In this document: positions 45,092 through 58,590 of the stretch, one piece after another | Layout of the letters: every line of letters starts with the position of its first letter | How positions within the stretch are numbered: position 1 is the first letter of the stretch | Source of the DNA: Nipponacmea schrenckii | Taxonomy: Eukaryota; Mollusca; Gastropoda; Lottiidae | Assembly (NCBI GenBank): GCA_030562195.1 | Contig: JAUJPP010000005.1 | Coordinates: forward strand, 37,683,106 to 37,747,105 | Reading direction: 5' to 3' | Length of the DNA: 64,000 bases | Made by a program: the position numbers and the translations under genes | The notes under the pieces: model-generated | What the model was told of the DNA's origin: nothing | Databases searched by the model: none | What the model saw: only the letters and a program-made list of their open reading frames with translations

Positions 45092-47600
45092 TTTTTAAAG
45101 TCGTGGCATCTCTGGTTTCTTACTAAAAGAGAAAATAGGTTTCGTTTTTTTTATAATTATGTTCGATTTCAATAGTGTTTACTAGAGAAATCTGATATCA
45201 GAATGGCCTTGGGTCTTGATATAAATACTGCTGTAGAACTAAAGTTTGAAAAGTTGAAAAGGATATGTTTTATTTGATATCATTGATCTGGAGGGTACAG
45301 ATAACTATTCCTTCTTCAGCTTCAATTTATCATTATTTATCAGAAGATGTTTCAACTGGTGAGGTTCAAACTGAAGACCTTGCATGTTAAAAAACTTAGT
45401 GTCAAATTTGTTATTAATATTTGCTGAGATTCCCAAAACACATAAATATAGTGGGCAAGATTTAAAAATCTCACTCTTGGCCAAATATTTTCTTTGTTTA
45501 ATTTTGAATGCTACTATTTTACTGTATTCCTGGTTTTCATTATGTACAATGGAAGCTGATTTTGCAGCAGCAGTTACATTTATCATGAATCAAGGACTCA
45601 AAACAATAGTTTGTATATCCCTACCCAAATATTGTGGTAGCTGCAGGCAGTTGATTTTCAGCTTTCATAAAAAGCCTTTTGAAGGGTAATAAAAATCAGT
45701 TTTCACAAGGACGAGATTGTCCCCAGAAACAAAGAAACACAGAAATTTCAGTAAATTGTTGCTTTGATAAACATATTGTTAGAAATTGAGTCATTTATAT
45801 TGAAGATTGAAAGATAGTAGTAAAATTATTACATGCCATATGGTGGTGGTAATCTGTCAACCATGGTCATCATTTTAATTAAAGTCTAAATTAAAATTAT
45901 AGGTCAGCTTTAACTTGAATAATACACATTATAAAAACATTATAAATCAATTGTTTTTGTATTCTGTAGTTATAGTATATAATGTAATCAGTAAATATTA
46001 ATACTTCAGTTCCACTTATTTCATGCTTATCTGCTTGTTCAGGACAATTGATGCATGCAGAGTGTAGTGAGTACACACAGGGCCAGCCCCATACTAAGGG
46101 TAGGGTTCTAGATATTTGGTACCTACGGAAATGTATGCCTAAAAGGCATAAAAAAATTTCCTAAATTAGAGTATCAAATAATCGGCTTTTAAAACTCTTT
46201 GAATTTTATCAAAGAGTATAAATATAAAAGCACTGTAATTAGAATTCAACAGGCTGTATTTAACAGGTCAATCAAATTGGTGGAATCCCTCAGGGAGCAT
46301 GTGTTGTGTCAGAAGACTTCTAGAAATGGCAGGAATTGACTAATTATTATCAGTTAATTTACAATTAATTATCTTTAATTACTGTAGATGGCAGTAGACA
46401 TCATCTGAATTCAAAATCTAGACCAACTGGAACTGTAAAATTTTAGATTGATGGCCCAGACAAAAATCGTTAATCATCCAATATGCATTTGATGCAATAG
46501 TTAAATCAATATAATTTTAATGGATATATTCATACTATCATTAGTATTAGTAGATGAGTAAAAAGAACTATAGACCATCATTTAGATTGGATATACCTAT
46601 ATCATAAACTGGTTTCAATATAGGATATGAACTAATATGCATATCATATTGGAGAAACTGAAGGTCATCTACTCCTTAAAATGTACTGGTATATGAGTAT
46701 TCTTTTATCTTCTTGATGGTAGATTAAGTGTGGAAGTAAATTGTTTGAATATAGGTATGTAAACACCTCTTATCAATAACTACCCATTATAAACATATCA
46801 AATACAACCCATTTCTCTCCAAAACCATTTTAAACCCATCAAATACAGCCCTTTTGATAGACCATTATTTTATAATAGACCCTGGACAATCTAATGGAGG
46901 TACCAGACATCCCAGAATCTTGATGTTTGTACACATGTTTTGATAATTACCAAATTAACTAGTCAGATGAGATTCCAATGATCATACAAGGTGATTCAGA
47001 CCTGATTTATTTCCCAGAAAATAGTTTCAAGTTCATTGGACACTTTATTTCTCTTACTAAGGCTGACAACTTTTTACATTAAAATCTGTACTTTTTCATC
47101 TTTATCCATATTAGTTTACTAACACTACAATTCTCCATTTAATATTCTGACTAGGCCAATTCCCTTTAGCATTACATTCTCCAGCAACATTTACACATTC
47201 TGATCCTTTTCCTCATTGATTTCAGTTCCAAAGGTATTTTTTTCTGTTATTAAATGCTACACCAGACTTCTCATCTATTCACACTATCCTGTCCTTTTCT
47301 CTGTGGCTTATTGTTACCTTCTGTCAATATAAAAGCCTTCAATTCTATCAGAACGTCTCCATCTGTAATTATTATTAGTCAGCTGGTCAGTGATAAATAG
47401 TGTTTAGTCTATCATAGTGAAATCTAGGTATAGAAGTGTTCTACCTCGTTAATTACCTAGTAAACAACCTGATAATTGCCTTCAATGAGCCACAACAATC
47501 TTATCATTGTAAGGTTTGTTATCCAAGATTCCTTTGTTTTTTAACCAAGTTTCTCAAATGGAAAGATCATCTTTTGTTGCAGTATGCCATCTAAAAAAAA
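45092..47600. other. Non-coding stretch, nothing recognised
   Basis: Overlapping frames on opposite strands at 45305-45689 (93 and 101 codons) have no recognisable motif, no splice context and no family resemblance that I can see. They are treated as chance. Confidence 0.5.
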
Positions 47601-47615
47601 TTAATTAATGGTATA

Positions 47616-47681
47616 AGTTTCAATAAAGTTTTCTGTTGCAGGGATGGACCTGGCCATCTAAATATTTACTTTATTGAAACT
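47616..47681. repeat. Perfect 14-bp inverted repeat with inner hairpin
   Basis: AGTTTCAATAAAGT at 47616-47629 pairs perfectly with ACTTTATTGAAACT at 47668-47681. Within the loop, GATGGACCTGGCCATC gives a second small stem. TTAATTAA and CTAATTAAC lie just outside on either side. It is likely a small foldback element. Confidence 0.6.
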
Positions 47682-47719
47682 AATATGCTGTAGGTAGATC
47701 ACGACTAATTAACTCTTTT

Positions 47720-50700
47720 TTTTTTTTTGTAGGGTATAAATTTGGCAAATGAATTTCAACTACATGCTAACTTTGGTCTCATTTAAACTTTTACACTTTG
47801 AGTAAGTTTTAAATGGTATCAACATGGTTCAATTACAGTTACTATTCATTGTGCTAGACAACTAATAGGAGGGAATACAGTTCTGCATGCTTTGTCATGA
47901 GATTTGTTCAAAACAAATTCTAGTGATTTCTGAGGTTAGAAAAGTGCTAAGAAGCCAAGAACATAATCTGTTTGTGTATAGAACATAATGTGTATCAGCT
48001 TTCTCCTATGGTGTGACCTTGGCAAAATGCAACTGGATGCATTCTTTTTTCACAAATACTGACAATTTCTTAAGGTAAGAACATTTCTCAGAAGCCTGAA
48101 AGATGGTGCTGGCTGATAGCATCCTGATCAACAGAGAAATTCTACCTATCGGAGATATGGAGCTAGACAAGATACGAAGTTTCGTATGGGCTGATAGAAT
48201 ATCTTACAGGAATCTTATCATTGGGTATCACATAGAACATATCTAAACAATCTCAGTATGGTGTGCTTTTATCTCCACTGGTCATAATAAACATACATTT
48301 CATAAAACAACATACACAATTACATCCCAGCTGGACTAGAGATTATAGATTAACATCACAGAAGGTGTTAGTAGTTTGGTGTTCTTCACATTTATTTTTT
48401 TAGACAACTTTTTGTTAAAAATTAAACTAATATAGAAAAGTAGAGCAATAAGTTTTCAACAGAAAACAATCAAGAATATCATGTCATTTTCTACTACATT
48501 TGCCTTCCATTGTAAAAGTTTATTTTAATGCAAAACACCCCAATTGTCCCTTTTTTTTATTCAGTTTTGCTGTGTTTTCAGGAAAATGTGTATCATCTTG
48601 TCAAAATATTCAAAGAGCATTCAAATGATTAAGATTTTCCATGGAATTGTACTCTCTAGTGTAAATATTATTGAAGAGCAGGAGGTAGCTTTGATAAAAT
48701 CACACAGCTTCACTCTGACCAGGTTTCATCCATTACTGACTATTTTTATACACTTAGATTAGAATCAGAATAAACTTAAACCCTACCCTCAGGGGTAAAA
48801 GTTATATTGGTATGAATTTGTTTAACATAATTTTACTAACAGTAAGTACAAGAGATCCCCAGCAGACTGTATACATAAACTATTCCATACTAGTTTACTG
48901 ATATACAATAAATACATGGAAAGGAAGAAACCTATTCTAACCCTTAGACATCAAACTGATATTTCCATGGTTTCTTGTTGTATTATATTCTCTTTGGTCT
49001 TTTGAGAAACCTATATCACCTTGAACTGAGAAAATCAAGGTTTTTCTAAACATAATCTGATTAAATATTGATGTGGTTCTTACATATTTTATGGTTGATC
49101 ATTTTCTGTACCAAATAACTGCTGAAAGTCAAGCATTTTTACAACTATAACATCATTCTTCAGTCTTGGTGGTTTTAGTTATTGTGCTAATAAACAGACC
49201 TTAATGCTTCATTCTTGAGAATAAAAGTTCTTTGTAGTTTTTTTATAGCTAGTAGATAATAACAAGAAATGCAATTTATAGAACATAATTTGTACATTGG
49301 ATACACAATAAGTATTCACCAGCATCTCATTGATCAGTAAGTACTACATGTATCATTGGGTGTAAAATCCATCAGATGTTTCTGCAATTGTGTAATAAAC
49401 ATTACAGTAGTTCTTCTGGCGCTCAAATTGAATTGATTTTTTAATAAAGAAACTAATTACAATGTCTAATTGTGAACTCTATAAAGGTTACATGTACTGG
49501 AATCTTTCCCTCATTACATATTCCATGGCATTTCTCTCTTTACTGGGAAACAAGGATGCCAAGCAGAAAATCATGAAAAATATAATTACAAGAACATGCA
49601 ATATGGAAATGAGATTTGAGTGCATCAGAAGTTTTCTCTTCAGATTAATTATTTTTCTGAATTAATCAATATTTCTCCATTTCCTGTGGGGCTGATAAAA
49701 TTAGTGCCATGTGGAGTTGAAAATGACAATGATTGTGTCAGGGTGACATGATGTTGACAAGGTCATGAAAGTCAATACTGGATAGACCCAGATTGAGGCA
49801 ATGCTTTATCAATTGAATTCCAACACAAACCTAAACTGAAACCTTGAACTTGAAAAAAAAAGAAACTCTTTCTTTCTCAAAAAGTTCAAACATTTAAATA
49901 AGTATATTATATATTATTATATAAGATAATATTCCTTTTGTTATAAAAAAAAACTTTCTATAAGTTTCATAGAAGACACGTTTTAAATTTGGTTGCTAAT
50001 GCCACAGTCATGATCCCATAAGTCCAAAATGCAGAAAATCTACTAAATATTCATTAATTTCCAATTCTTTTCAAGGCATTAAGTTGATTTAAAGCACTGC
50101 CAAATTAGATTGTAAATGTATCAGACAATGAAAAACCTCTTTCATTTTGTAAGGAATTTGCATTTGACCTTGAATCAATACAGTTTGACCTTGAGAATGC
50201 AGCAAGACAATGTGTGATTAGAGAAGAATATTGAGGTGATGCTATGATAATATTTGATTGTCTTTTGATATTGGAATTCAGCCCTGAGGGAATTAACTTT
50301 TTGAACTTGGTAGCTAATACTCAATCAGGAATCTCTATGGTGCTTCATGTCAATCTAGAGCTTTAGTAAATTATAGCCTTCCTGCAGATGAGTGCCTGCA
50401 AGTTAGCGCCTTTCTGACAGTGATTGCTTGGAAGGACTGCAATATTGAGTTCTTATGGAAATTAGATTTTAGTTGAATGATGCAGAATTAGCATTTATTT
50501 AAATCTTTGAGAATGTTGGCACTGGACGTTTTGAAACTGTAAACCATTTGGTTTGAAATCAAAAGGTAAAGTGTTCTTTATGTACTTGTTATTTCTGCTG
50601 ACCTTTGAAACTGTAGGCTGTTCCGATATTAATATTTTATTTGTTAATCACTGTTTATTGTAATATATTATATCTGAGGAGTAAATGGAAGTAGAATTAA

Positions 50701-51480
50701 GGAAATTGTTTTGACAGAGTGTCCAGTTGTAATGGGCAGTAATTCTGTCCAGTTTATGTTAAAAATGCCCATTAATTTGATCTATTATTCTCTAATTGCT
50801 CGAACAAATGGGTTCAGATTTTCCTCTATACCAGAAATATTTCTTGATTCATTAGATTTTTTTTTCATTCTTAAAAACTTTAAATAGTCAGGATGTAAAA
50901 ATAGAAATATTGTTTAGTATCACATTTTTTAACCATCCTTCCTCCTTTTATTAATTTGATTTCAATTACCAAAAAAACAAGTAATAGGTCATACTATTCC
51001 AGATTCCACCCTGCCATTGGATTGCCAAATTTGCAATAACAACTAAAACCCTTTGTAATAACTTGTCTGGAGTTATTACCACTATGATAATATTCTATAA
51101 CAATACTTCCATGAAACACTAACTCAAGATTTTGATAAGCTGAAAATAGAAAATAAATTGATTGGTCTTAATCAGTTGGCTCCAGGTTTATTATTCATGC
51201 CAAATGATCCTGAAGTTTTAGAAATAGATCTATCATGATTATTCTATTGGCTCTGGAATTTGTTTTTCTTGATTCCTTTTTTTGTTTCAACAGATCTAAA
51301 ATATCTGATATGATTTTTTTTGGCGCTAAAACAATTAAACAATATTTCTGTAACACGTCTGCAATGTTGAAGCATTCCAAGACATCAAAGGAACAGGAAT
51401 CTTGATACAAATGAAATGCGAAAATATTAATTACAAAAAAGAAAGATTGTTTTGTGTTTAATAATAGAATTCGTGAAAAA
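47720..51480. other. Non-coding stretch, nothing certain
   Basis: A 48-codon frame at 48106 (MVLADSILINREILPIGDME...) and one of 67 codons at 49462 have no recognised motif or splice context. No arrays or clear TIR elements were seen. Confidence 0.45.
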
Positions 51481-51492
51481 GTACATTCTCAG

Positions 51493-51572
51493 TAATGGTG
51501 TGTGGTAGTTGATAGTATTACTCTGGGAGATAATGGTGTGTGGTAGTTGATAGTATTACTCTGGGAGATAAT
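51493..51572. repeat. 38-bp tandem duplication
   Basis: Two exact copies of a 38-bp unit starting TAATGGTGTGTGGTAGTTGA, followed by the first four bases of a third. The copies are identical, so the duplication is recent or an error. Confidence 0.9.
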
Positions 51573-53992
51573 TTAACAATAAAGAAAAGAAAGATAAGAA
51601 AAAGATTTTATACTGTTTTTTGAAATCTATCTATTTTACATCTATTTTATACTACTTTTTATTTTATACTTTTTTTATGCTTTTAAATCTATCTATGCTT
51701 GTAACAAATTCAAATAAAGTGTGATTTTTAGGTTGGACTATCTCTTTAGTATGAGTCTTAGTATTAAAAAGTAAAGTTAAGACAAACAACAATATTTCCT
51801 AACTTAGAAACTGATGATACAAGTTTTTCTCAGTCTGAACCAGGATTAAAGTCAAAATAATGTGACTCTATTGTAAAATCAAGTGATGAGAAAGGTTCTT
51901 CAAGTGTAGTGTTAATGGAAACTTTTCAGTATACAATGTAAATTAAAGTGATGAGAGGTGAATATTACATTGAAGGCACCCACAATAAACCAAATATTTT
52001 TTTTATTTAAACAGTTATTGAGGTATATGCATCATGACAAAGAAGATTCTCTCTGACTTAAACACCACGCTCTTCCTGCACAACAATCACAATAATGATT
52101 CACAGTGGTTCTCTGTTAAATATCCATCTGCTCTGGAATTATAATTAAATAAATTGTTTCTTTTCCATTTCAACTTCACCAATTTCTGGTATTGATATTT
52201 GGTGTTAATTAACCTACACAAGTTATCTTGCATGATGTTGATTAGCAGGCATTCTGCACCAAACACCATAATTCCTGACAGTTGTAATATCTCTAGAATT
52301 GACAGGATGTAATCAACAGTTTGATAACAATTGTTGGTTCCTGTTTTTCCTGGCATCGATAACTGCCTGCTTCATTTAATTACTATAAATTTTAACTGCT
52401 AAATTACTTACTGCTCTATTGCAATTATTACTTCTGTAGTTGTATATACCAAGCTCTGGTACATAGTGCAATTAGGTGTTTCTAAATGAAGATCTCAATT
52501 CTCAATCTCAGTTTTAGAATCTTATGTCCTATTTGCTAAGTTTTTAAATTTGTGAATTGACCTAATAATGCAAATTATATTGGGATATTTTCTTGTTATG
52601 ATGAATTTATTTAAGGTTATGTTTTTGCTTTTGATTTTATAAGATGTTCCACAATCACAATACTTGCATCTATTGACCTCTGCTCTGTCTTGATATGACT
52701 ATAATTTGATGGTCTATCCAATTACCAGTTAATGTTCCTATTTGAACAACAGATGTGCCACTTTAAGCTGCAAGATTCCCATAAACTGCATATTTAATCT
52801 GTAGACTAATCCCCAATAGTGATGTACTTGACATGTACTGACCTTCCTAATTACCTAGTATAGATTTCTACCATGTGAACCCTCTAGATTACTTCTAGCT
52901 GTGTAAACAAGCAGGAAGTCTTTGAGAAATAGAGAACTTTAGTCAGCTGGCCTGAGAGCACAATACAAATTGTATTTCATTGTTTATTAGTAGTATTGTT
53001 CAAGGAATGGGTCAATACTGCTGTAAAGCAACTCTGAATTGAAGTACATGAACTGATTGTATTTGACAATGTTTAGCTAGGAAGTAAAATAATGTTGAAA
53101 ATTATTGTTTGTTAAATGGGTTGTTATTGCCAAACAATCAAAATTATGACTAAAAAATCTTTGGCGGAATTATTTTTCTTGGAAAATTGTATGAGGCAGA
53201 TTTCTTCAAATAGGATTTGTCTTGTCAATAGTAGTGAAAAGTAGTTAGGTTTGAGGGACAAGTAACCATAGAACTGTGTGCTAAGGCTGTATACGTTAGA
53301 ATCCCATCAACAGCTACTGTCTTCAAAATTCTCATTGCACACCACATGGCCTTGACCAATGATACAGAAAATAAGGTCATTATATTATCCATTTTCATTG
53401 GTCATCAATTTGTACTTGATGGTAATTTGTTTTTTGATCAGGTACAGTATAGGAAAAACTTCTTAAAATACGCTTATAGTTTAGACCTATATTAAGTTGG
53501 AGGTCATTCTACTAAAACCTAAATCTGACTTGGCGCTCTAGATAACACAAGCTTGTACACTATTCATGTATTTGACTATTGGCCCCCAAATAACACTACT
53601 GTCATCCTAAAATTAAGTTGTAGAAGCACTATTGGAGTGTAAAATAGGTTTAAACAAGCATACTAGCGAGGTTACCAGGTAACATCTGTTTGATAACCCT
53701 GTTTATTTGATAGTTACCTGTAGTGCATGTCAACCACCTGACAGGTATAGGTCAGAATTGACACGTCTGTAACATGGACCCCCAACAGACTCACTGCCAT
53801 TTGCATTTCAACAACATCTGTAATAGCAAACACTTCCTAACTACTAAGAAACTACCTTTAACACAGCTCACAATTTTTCCACTGAAAAATTACAACTGTA
53901 GAGCTACCAGAAAGTCAAACATATGAGATGTTCCCTAATGACTCCTTTTTGCATGGCAAATAAAATTTGTCACTCTTTGTTTTCGTTCGGAT

Positions 53993-53994
<2 letters not shown>
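51573..53994. other. Non-coding stretch, nothing recognised
   Basis: AT-rich. No frame with conserved motifs and no array. A minus-strand frame of 89 codons at 52087-52356 has no family resemblance that I can name. Confidence 0.5.

Positions 53995-54034
<40 letters not shown>
53995..54034 (-). repeat. Poly(T) tract of about 40
   Basis: An uninterrupted T run. On the minus strand it is a poly(A), which could be the tail of a retroposon whose body lies to the right (54035 onward). No target duplication was recognised. The true length is uncertain, as for any homopolymer. Confidence 0.8.
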
Positions 54035-54035
<1 letters not shown>

Positions 54036-54194
54036 GGAAGCTCGCTAGCCCAAACGGAAAAAGATAGACTATTTTTGTTTTCACCAATGGTCTTTATATG
54101 GGCTGGAATCAAAAATGAATATCTAACATAATATTTTCGCTAACCCGAAAGTCGCTAATTGCATAATATGCAAATAAGATTTCAAGCTAGCTCT

Positions 54195-55000
54195 GGCCCT
54201 AATAGTCGGATCGGTCTGAAATTTACAGGATATAGATAGATAGGCAGCGCAATTAAAACTACATCATCAAAATTTTTTGATCACTTCCGGTTTGGGCGTG
54301 GGGACTTCCGGTTTTTTCGTCTCATGTCGGGCGACCCTGCTTCCCATGTAATTCAAGAATCTAAACAAAAACAGTATATTTAAGCTATACTAAATGATTT
54401 TAATCCCCTGAGATGAAGAAAAATTAAATTGAATGTTGCGCATGCGCAGTTTTCAAAAATGGCAAATTTTCTTAAAAATTTAATAAGTCCGCCAATTATT
54501 AACCGATTTTTATGATTTTGGTGTTTATCGAAACCCTGATACTTTATCTAAAAAATGTTGGGAACAGAATTTTGATTTTCGAATTTGAATTTTTTTTATG
54601 CCCGTTCGAATTTTTCGAAAATTTAAAACTCTATATCTCGTGACCTTGACCTTAAATGACCTTGACATTTGAGATGTAGAATGTCATTGACCTCAGCTGT
54701 CTATAGATGTGCTGATATTGCATGACAAATATTAACTTCCGGTTTTATAGCCCACCGAAATCTGACTATTTTCAATTTTGGATGGTTATGTTACACTTTC
54801 GGGCTCTAATGTTCGGATCGATCTGAAATTTACAGGATATAGATAGATACGCAACACAATTAAAAATATATCATCAAAATTTTTTGATCACTTCCGGTTT
54901 GGGCGTGGGGACTTCCGTTTTTTTTTATCTCATTTCAGGCGACCCTACATCCCGTGTAATTCAAGAATGTAAGCAAAAACAGTACATTAGCTATACAAAA
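54195..55000. repeat. Pair of 200-bp direct repeats about 604 bp apart
   Basis: 54195-54400 and 54799-55000 share CTGAAATTTACAGGATATAG, TCATCAAAATTTTTTGATCA, CTTCCGGTTTGGGCGTGGGG and TAATTCAAGAAT in order, at about 85-90% identity by eye. The sequence between contains TATCTCGTGACCTTGACC and a tandem GACCTTGACC/AAATGACCTTGACATTTG. It could be two monomers of a long tandem repeat. A higher-G+C texture sets it apart from its surroundings. Confidence 0.8.
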
Positions 55001-56026
55001 TAATTTGCATCCCTCGAGAAGAAAAAAATTCCAATTGCTAATAAAATTTATTTATTTTTTTGTAAAATTTTTGCATACAAATTCAAAAAATATCTCTTTA
55101 TAAAGCTGTGAATTAGCAAATTATCACATAGCTTGAATTTTCTCTCTATGTTAATTACAACCAAAGTTACAAAATAATGTTTAAATTTGAATATGGAGAG
55201 TTTAAATTTCATGACAAATTGACATCTTACTACCTACTTAAATTTTAGTTTGGAATTTATGTAAATATCCTACCGAAATCTTAGACATGTACAAAAATCT
55301 AATAAGGAACTGATAGTAGAAAAAATTGCCTATATAGCGGAAAGTTTACGCTTACAATTGTAGGCTGAAAAGTACCGGAATTGAAAGCTAGCAGGTTAGA
55401 AGTTTCAAAATGTTCGAAATCCATGGGATAATGTACAGTTGCCACGCTCGGAGCTGTTCACAGTTCTAGTGTCTTTTTGTTTTTCGTTGCTTGACTGTCC
55501 TGGACCACTGCACATAGATCCATTTATTCAACGCAGATATTATCAAAGGTGCTAAACCATGAAAAAATGAAGTCTTTCAGCTGACATTCACCTACATCTT
55601 TATAATCTCCATTTCATCCCAGTGGAGTCAATAAGAGCTACTTAAATTGACACAAACTACAAACAGGCTTCCTGATAGTCATTAGTCGTATATCTGGTGG
55701 CTTTTGTGGTGTTTCATGGGAAACCATTGATAGGTTCAAGATTTCCTTTGGAGATTGGTTTCTATTTGTCTTATAAGGGTTGACCTGGTGGAAATTGTTC
55801 AGCCTTTTTCCTTATTTGAGAGAAATGCATATTCTCATAGTCATGGTCTTCTGCTGTATGAGAAGCCATCTAAAGGTTTGAGCAGGTTTGCAATAAGTTG
55901 CCTGGTGGAATGGAAAGAGTCTCTGTGAGGTGAAACAGATTTCTTTATTGATAACAGTATACCATTGATCAAAGATCAAACTGATTTTATAAGTCTTCCC
56001 CCAATTGGATTCTAGTTAAAGCATTG

Positions 56027-56059
<33 letters not shown>

Positions 56060-58446
56060 CAGAAAAAACCTGGATATTAAAAAAGGATGAAATTTGGTTT
56101 TTTTAATATGCCTAACACATTTGGGTCAGATTTTCTTAAATATTTGAAAATTCTGGTGTGATCATGTGATTATGAAAAATGTCTGTTTTTAAAAATTAAA
56201 ACCGGATTAAAAATTTTAAATGGGTATTTTAAATTCCTAAATGTACTGTTTTATGGATCAGGAATGGAAAATTCTGGTGGTTTCGTGATTATATAATTTT
56301 TGGTGCTTTATCAGTTTTTAAAATGAAAGATTTGGTGTTTGTCATTAAACAGAAATCATGTAAACCCAGGAATGTCCAAATTCTGGTAAACAAGGTATAT
56401 ATTTGCATTCTTGAAATTTTTGGCTGACTGCAAGGTCTTTGAATTTCTTATTTTACAGATATATAAATTAAAAAAGGCAAATTTACTATTAAGAAGATGT
56501 CTATAAATACAGTATTCGTACGAGTTTAACCTTGAAGGTAGATAGTTGAAGTAGGGATTAGTTTGTAGCCATAAGTACTTCATGGACATCTTGATTATAC
56601 CATGTTCTGTGCCTTATCAGAATTGAGAAACAAGTTGAAGTGGGGATTAAGATATTTAGTTGTTACATTTCATCTATTACAAGTAGATTCAAGATACAAG
56701 ATACAAGATGCTTTGTGTAGTATAGATACACCATCTGATATTACATGCTATCAGAAGGAGAATGCTCACAAAGTGCAACCTATATGTTAAAGTCAATGAC
56801 CTGATAAAATCATAGAGGTAGACACATCTTCAGATTGTATCAAATAAGTAAAATTCATGAAGTCTTGTAGACTTGTGTTGGACTATCAAACTAGAATATA
56901 TTTCTCGGTATATGTACCTATACACAACACTGGTTGCTACCTAGTGCTCCAACTCATATTAGAGAAAAGTCGTGTCAATTGATACATATGAAACAATGAG
57001 AAATTTTCCCATCATGGAGGCTTTCACATGATACACTCCTTCCCTTGTCTGTAGTATTTACACATTTTATTTAATTTTAACTTAAGTTTTAATTAGATCA
57101 TTTTCTTTTCAGGTTAATTTCAGGAGAATGAAATTGCTGTAGGTGAGTGATATGAGATTTTCCTTAAACAATATCTATCTGTTTTAATACATAAATACTC
57201 AGATCAGTGGCTTGTTCTGAGTAAACTGTTCCTTGATCTTTCTATGACCACAGTATATTATAAGATATACAATGATAAATTCAGATCACCCAAATGATCT
57301 TCATTACCTACAACATCTTGGCTTTTAAAGTTTGGCTAGTTGACAAAATCATTTTCAATTGTTTATTAGGAGAGACAGCAGCCCATTAGTCAATTTCTAC
57401 AAATATTCTAATTTTAAATACCAGAAACAAGGTGTTGAAAAATTGGCAAAAATATTGATAAATTTTCTGACATGTTTTGGTTGAAGTGTTTTTATTTTCA
57501 CTCAATTTATTAAGTTAAGATGAAAGAGTAAGGCTTGCCAAAGTTTTCTTCCAGAAAGAATGGAATGATAAATTTAGGTTCAGAGTAATTTGTCAATCTG
57601 AATTTTTTATTGAAAATCATGATTAGTTAAAAATTGATAATTAAGAAATAATGAAATGAAACCATATTTTAGGAGAATAAATTTTGAAAAAATTTTGAAG
57701 TTGAATATCAAGAATGTTTATTTGAATTTTAAATTAATATGAGCCATACTCAAGGTAAAAGTTATTTTCCTCTTGGAAGAAGAAAGATTCATTGCTTTAT
57801 ATATGTCATCTCCTATCTACTGTGCTGTTTTTAATGATCTTGGTGACTAGGCTGGGAGACTGAAGATTCTGAGAATTCTTCACTCATTATGCACTGCTAT
57901 CTTCCTATTTTCATACCTTAGGTTAAGTAGGTATGCCTTTGGTTCCATGGTGAAACCTGGACCACCATGCCTTAGGCATCAAAAATCAAAGAAGAATATT
58001 TTGAATACAAGCTGGTAATATCAAAACATAGGACATATTTTTACCTTCTGAGACAGATTGTTCCCATCTGTGGAGGTTTGAGGATAGAAAAACAATTCAC
58101 TAAGGAATTTAGGTATTTACTTTGGGGTGAAAGAGATTTCTGAGTGCATTCTGAATGAAGATGATGAATCAAAAATGTCAAAATACTAGATACATCTGGG
58201 ATTTGTTGTGGGTTGTATAAAACTAAATCAGTATCAGAATGGCATTCAGTAATTTTTCAAATTATCAGCAAATGTGTATAATTTAGATATTAGATAGTGC
58301 AAGAGGCAATGTTTTCAGAAGTGCATTGTGAAATTAAATGAAATTCTACATTCAGATCTTCTGAACCTTGGTGGAACTTACAGAACATTGCATATTGACA
58401 TTAAGATGTATAATCTTGTAAGAGAAGTATCACTGCACATTAAGAG
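55001..58446. other. Non-coding stretch with a 30-nt poly(T) at 56030
   Basis: Poly(T) at 56030-56059 is followed by a short stretch with smeared, repeated words (AAATTCTGGTG, GTTTTTAAAATTAAAACC) to about 56340. A 62-codon plus-strand frame at 56602 has no known motif. A tiny acceptor-donor pair near 57113-57143 is not enough to call an exon. Confidence 0.45.
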
Positions 58447-58590
58447 ACAACAATTATTATGGATAAAGACTTCTATTTATTCCTATTAAACACAACATTT
58501 CATTACAAATATAGGTAATGTCTCAAGTGATGTATGTGTTAGTTGTGTTCAAAAGAATAAATAAAAGTGTATATCCATAATAATTGTTGT
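58447..58590. mobile_element. 144-bp foldback MITE
   Basis: Left arm ACAACAATTATTATGGATAA, continuing AGACTTCTATTTATTC. Right arm is its inverse (GAATAAATAAAAGTGTATAT, CCATAATAATTGTTGT). The TATGGAT...ACTTCT core matches the foldback at 15614, so the two are probably related. Confidence 0.75.

Noticed and set aside
45305..45689. Two overlapping frames of 93 and 101 codons on opposite strands
   Set aside because: No known motif, no splice sites and no codon-use signal visible; they cover the same bases in both directions, as expected by chance.
48106..48246. A 48-codon frame with balanced composition (MVLADSILINREILPIGDME...)
   Set aside because: Short, without splice donor or recognised family. 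It could be a transposon fragment, but nothing supports a gene.
57113..57143. A possible small exon between TTTTCAG and GTGAGT
   Set aside because: About 30 bp with stop codons in two frames and no neighbouring exons. Splice-like words this short occur by chance in AT-rich DNA.
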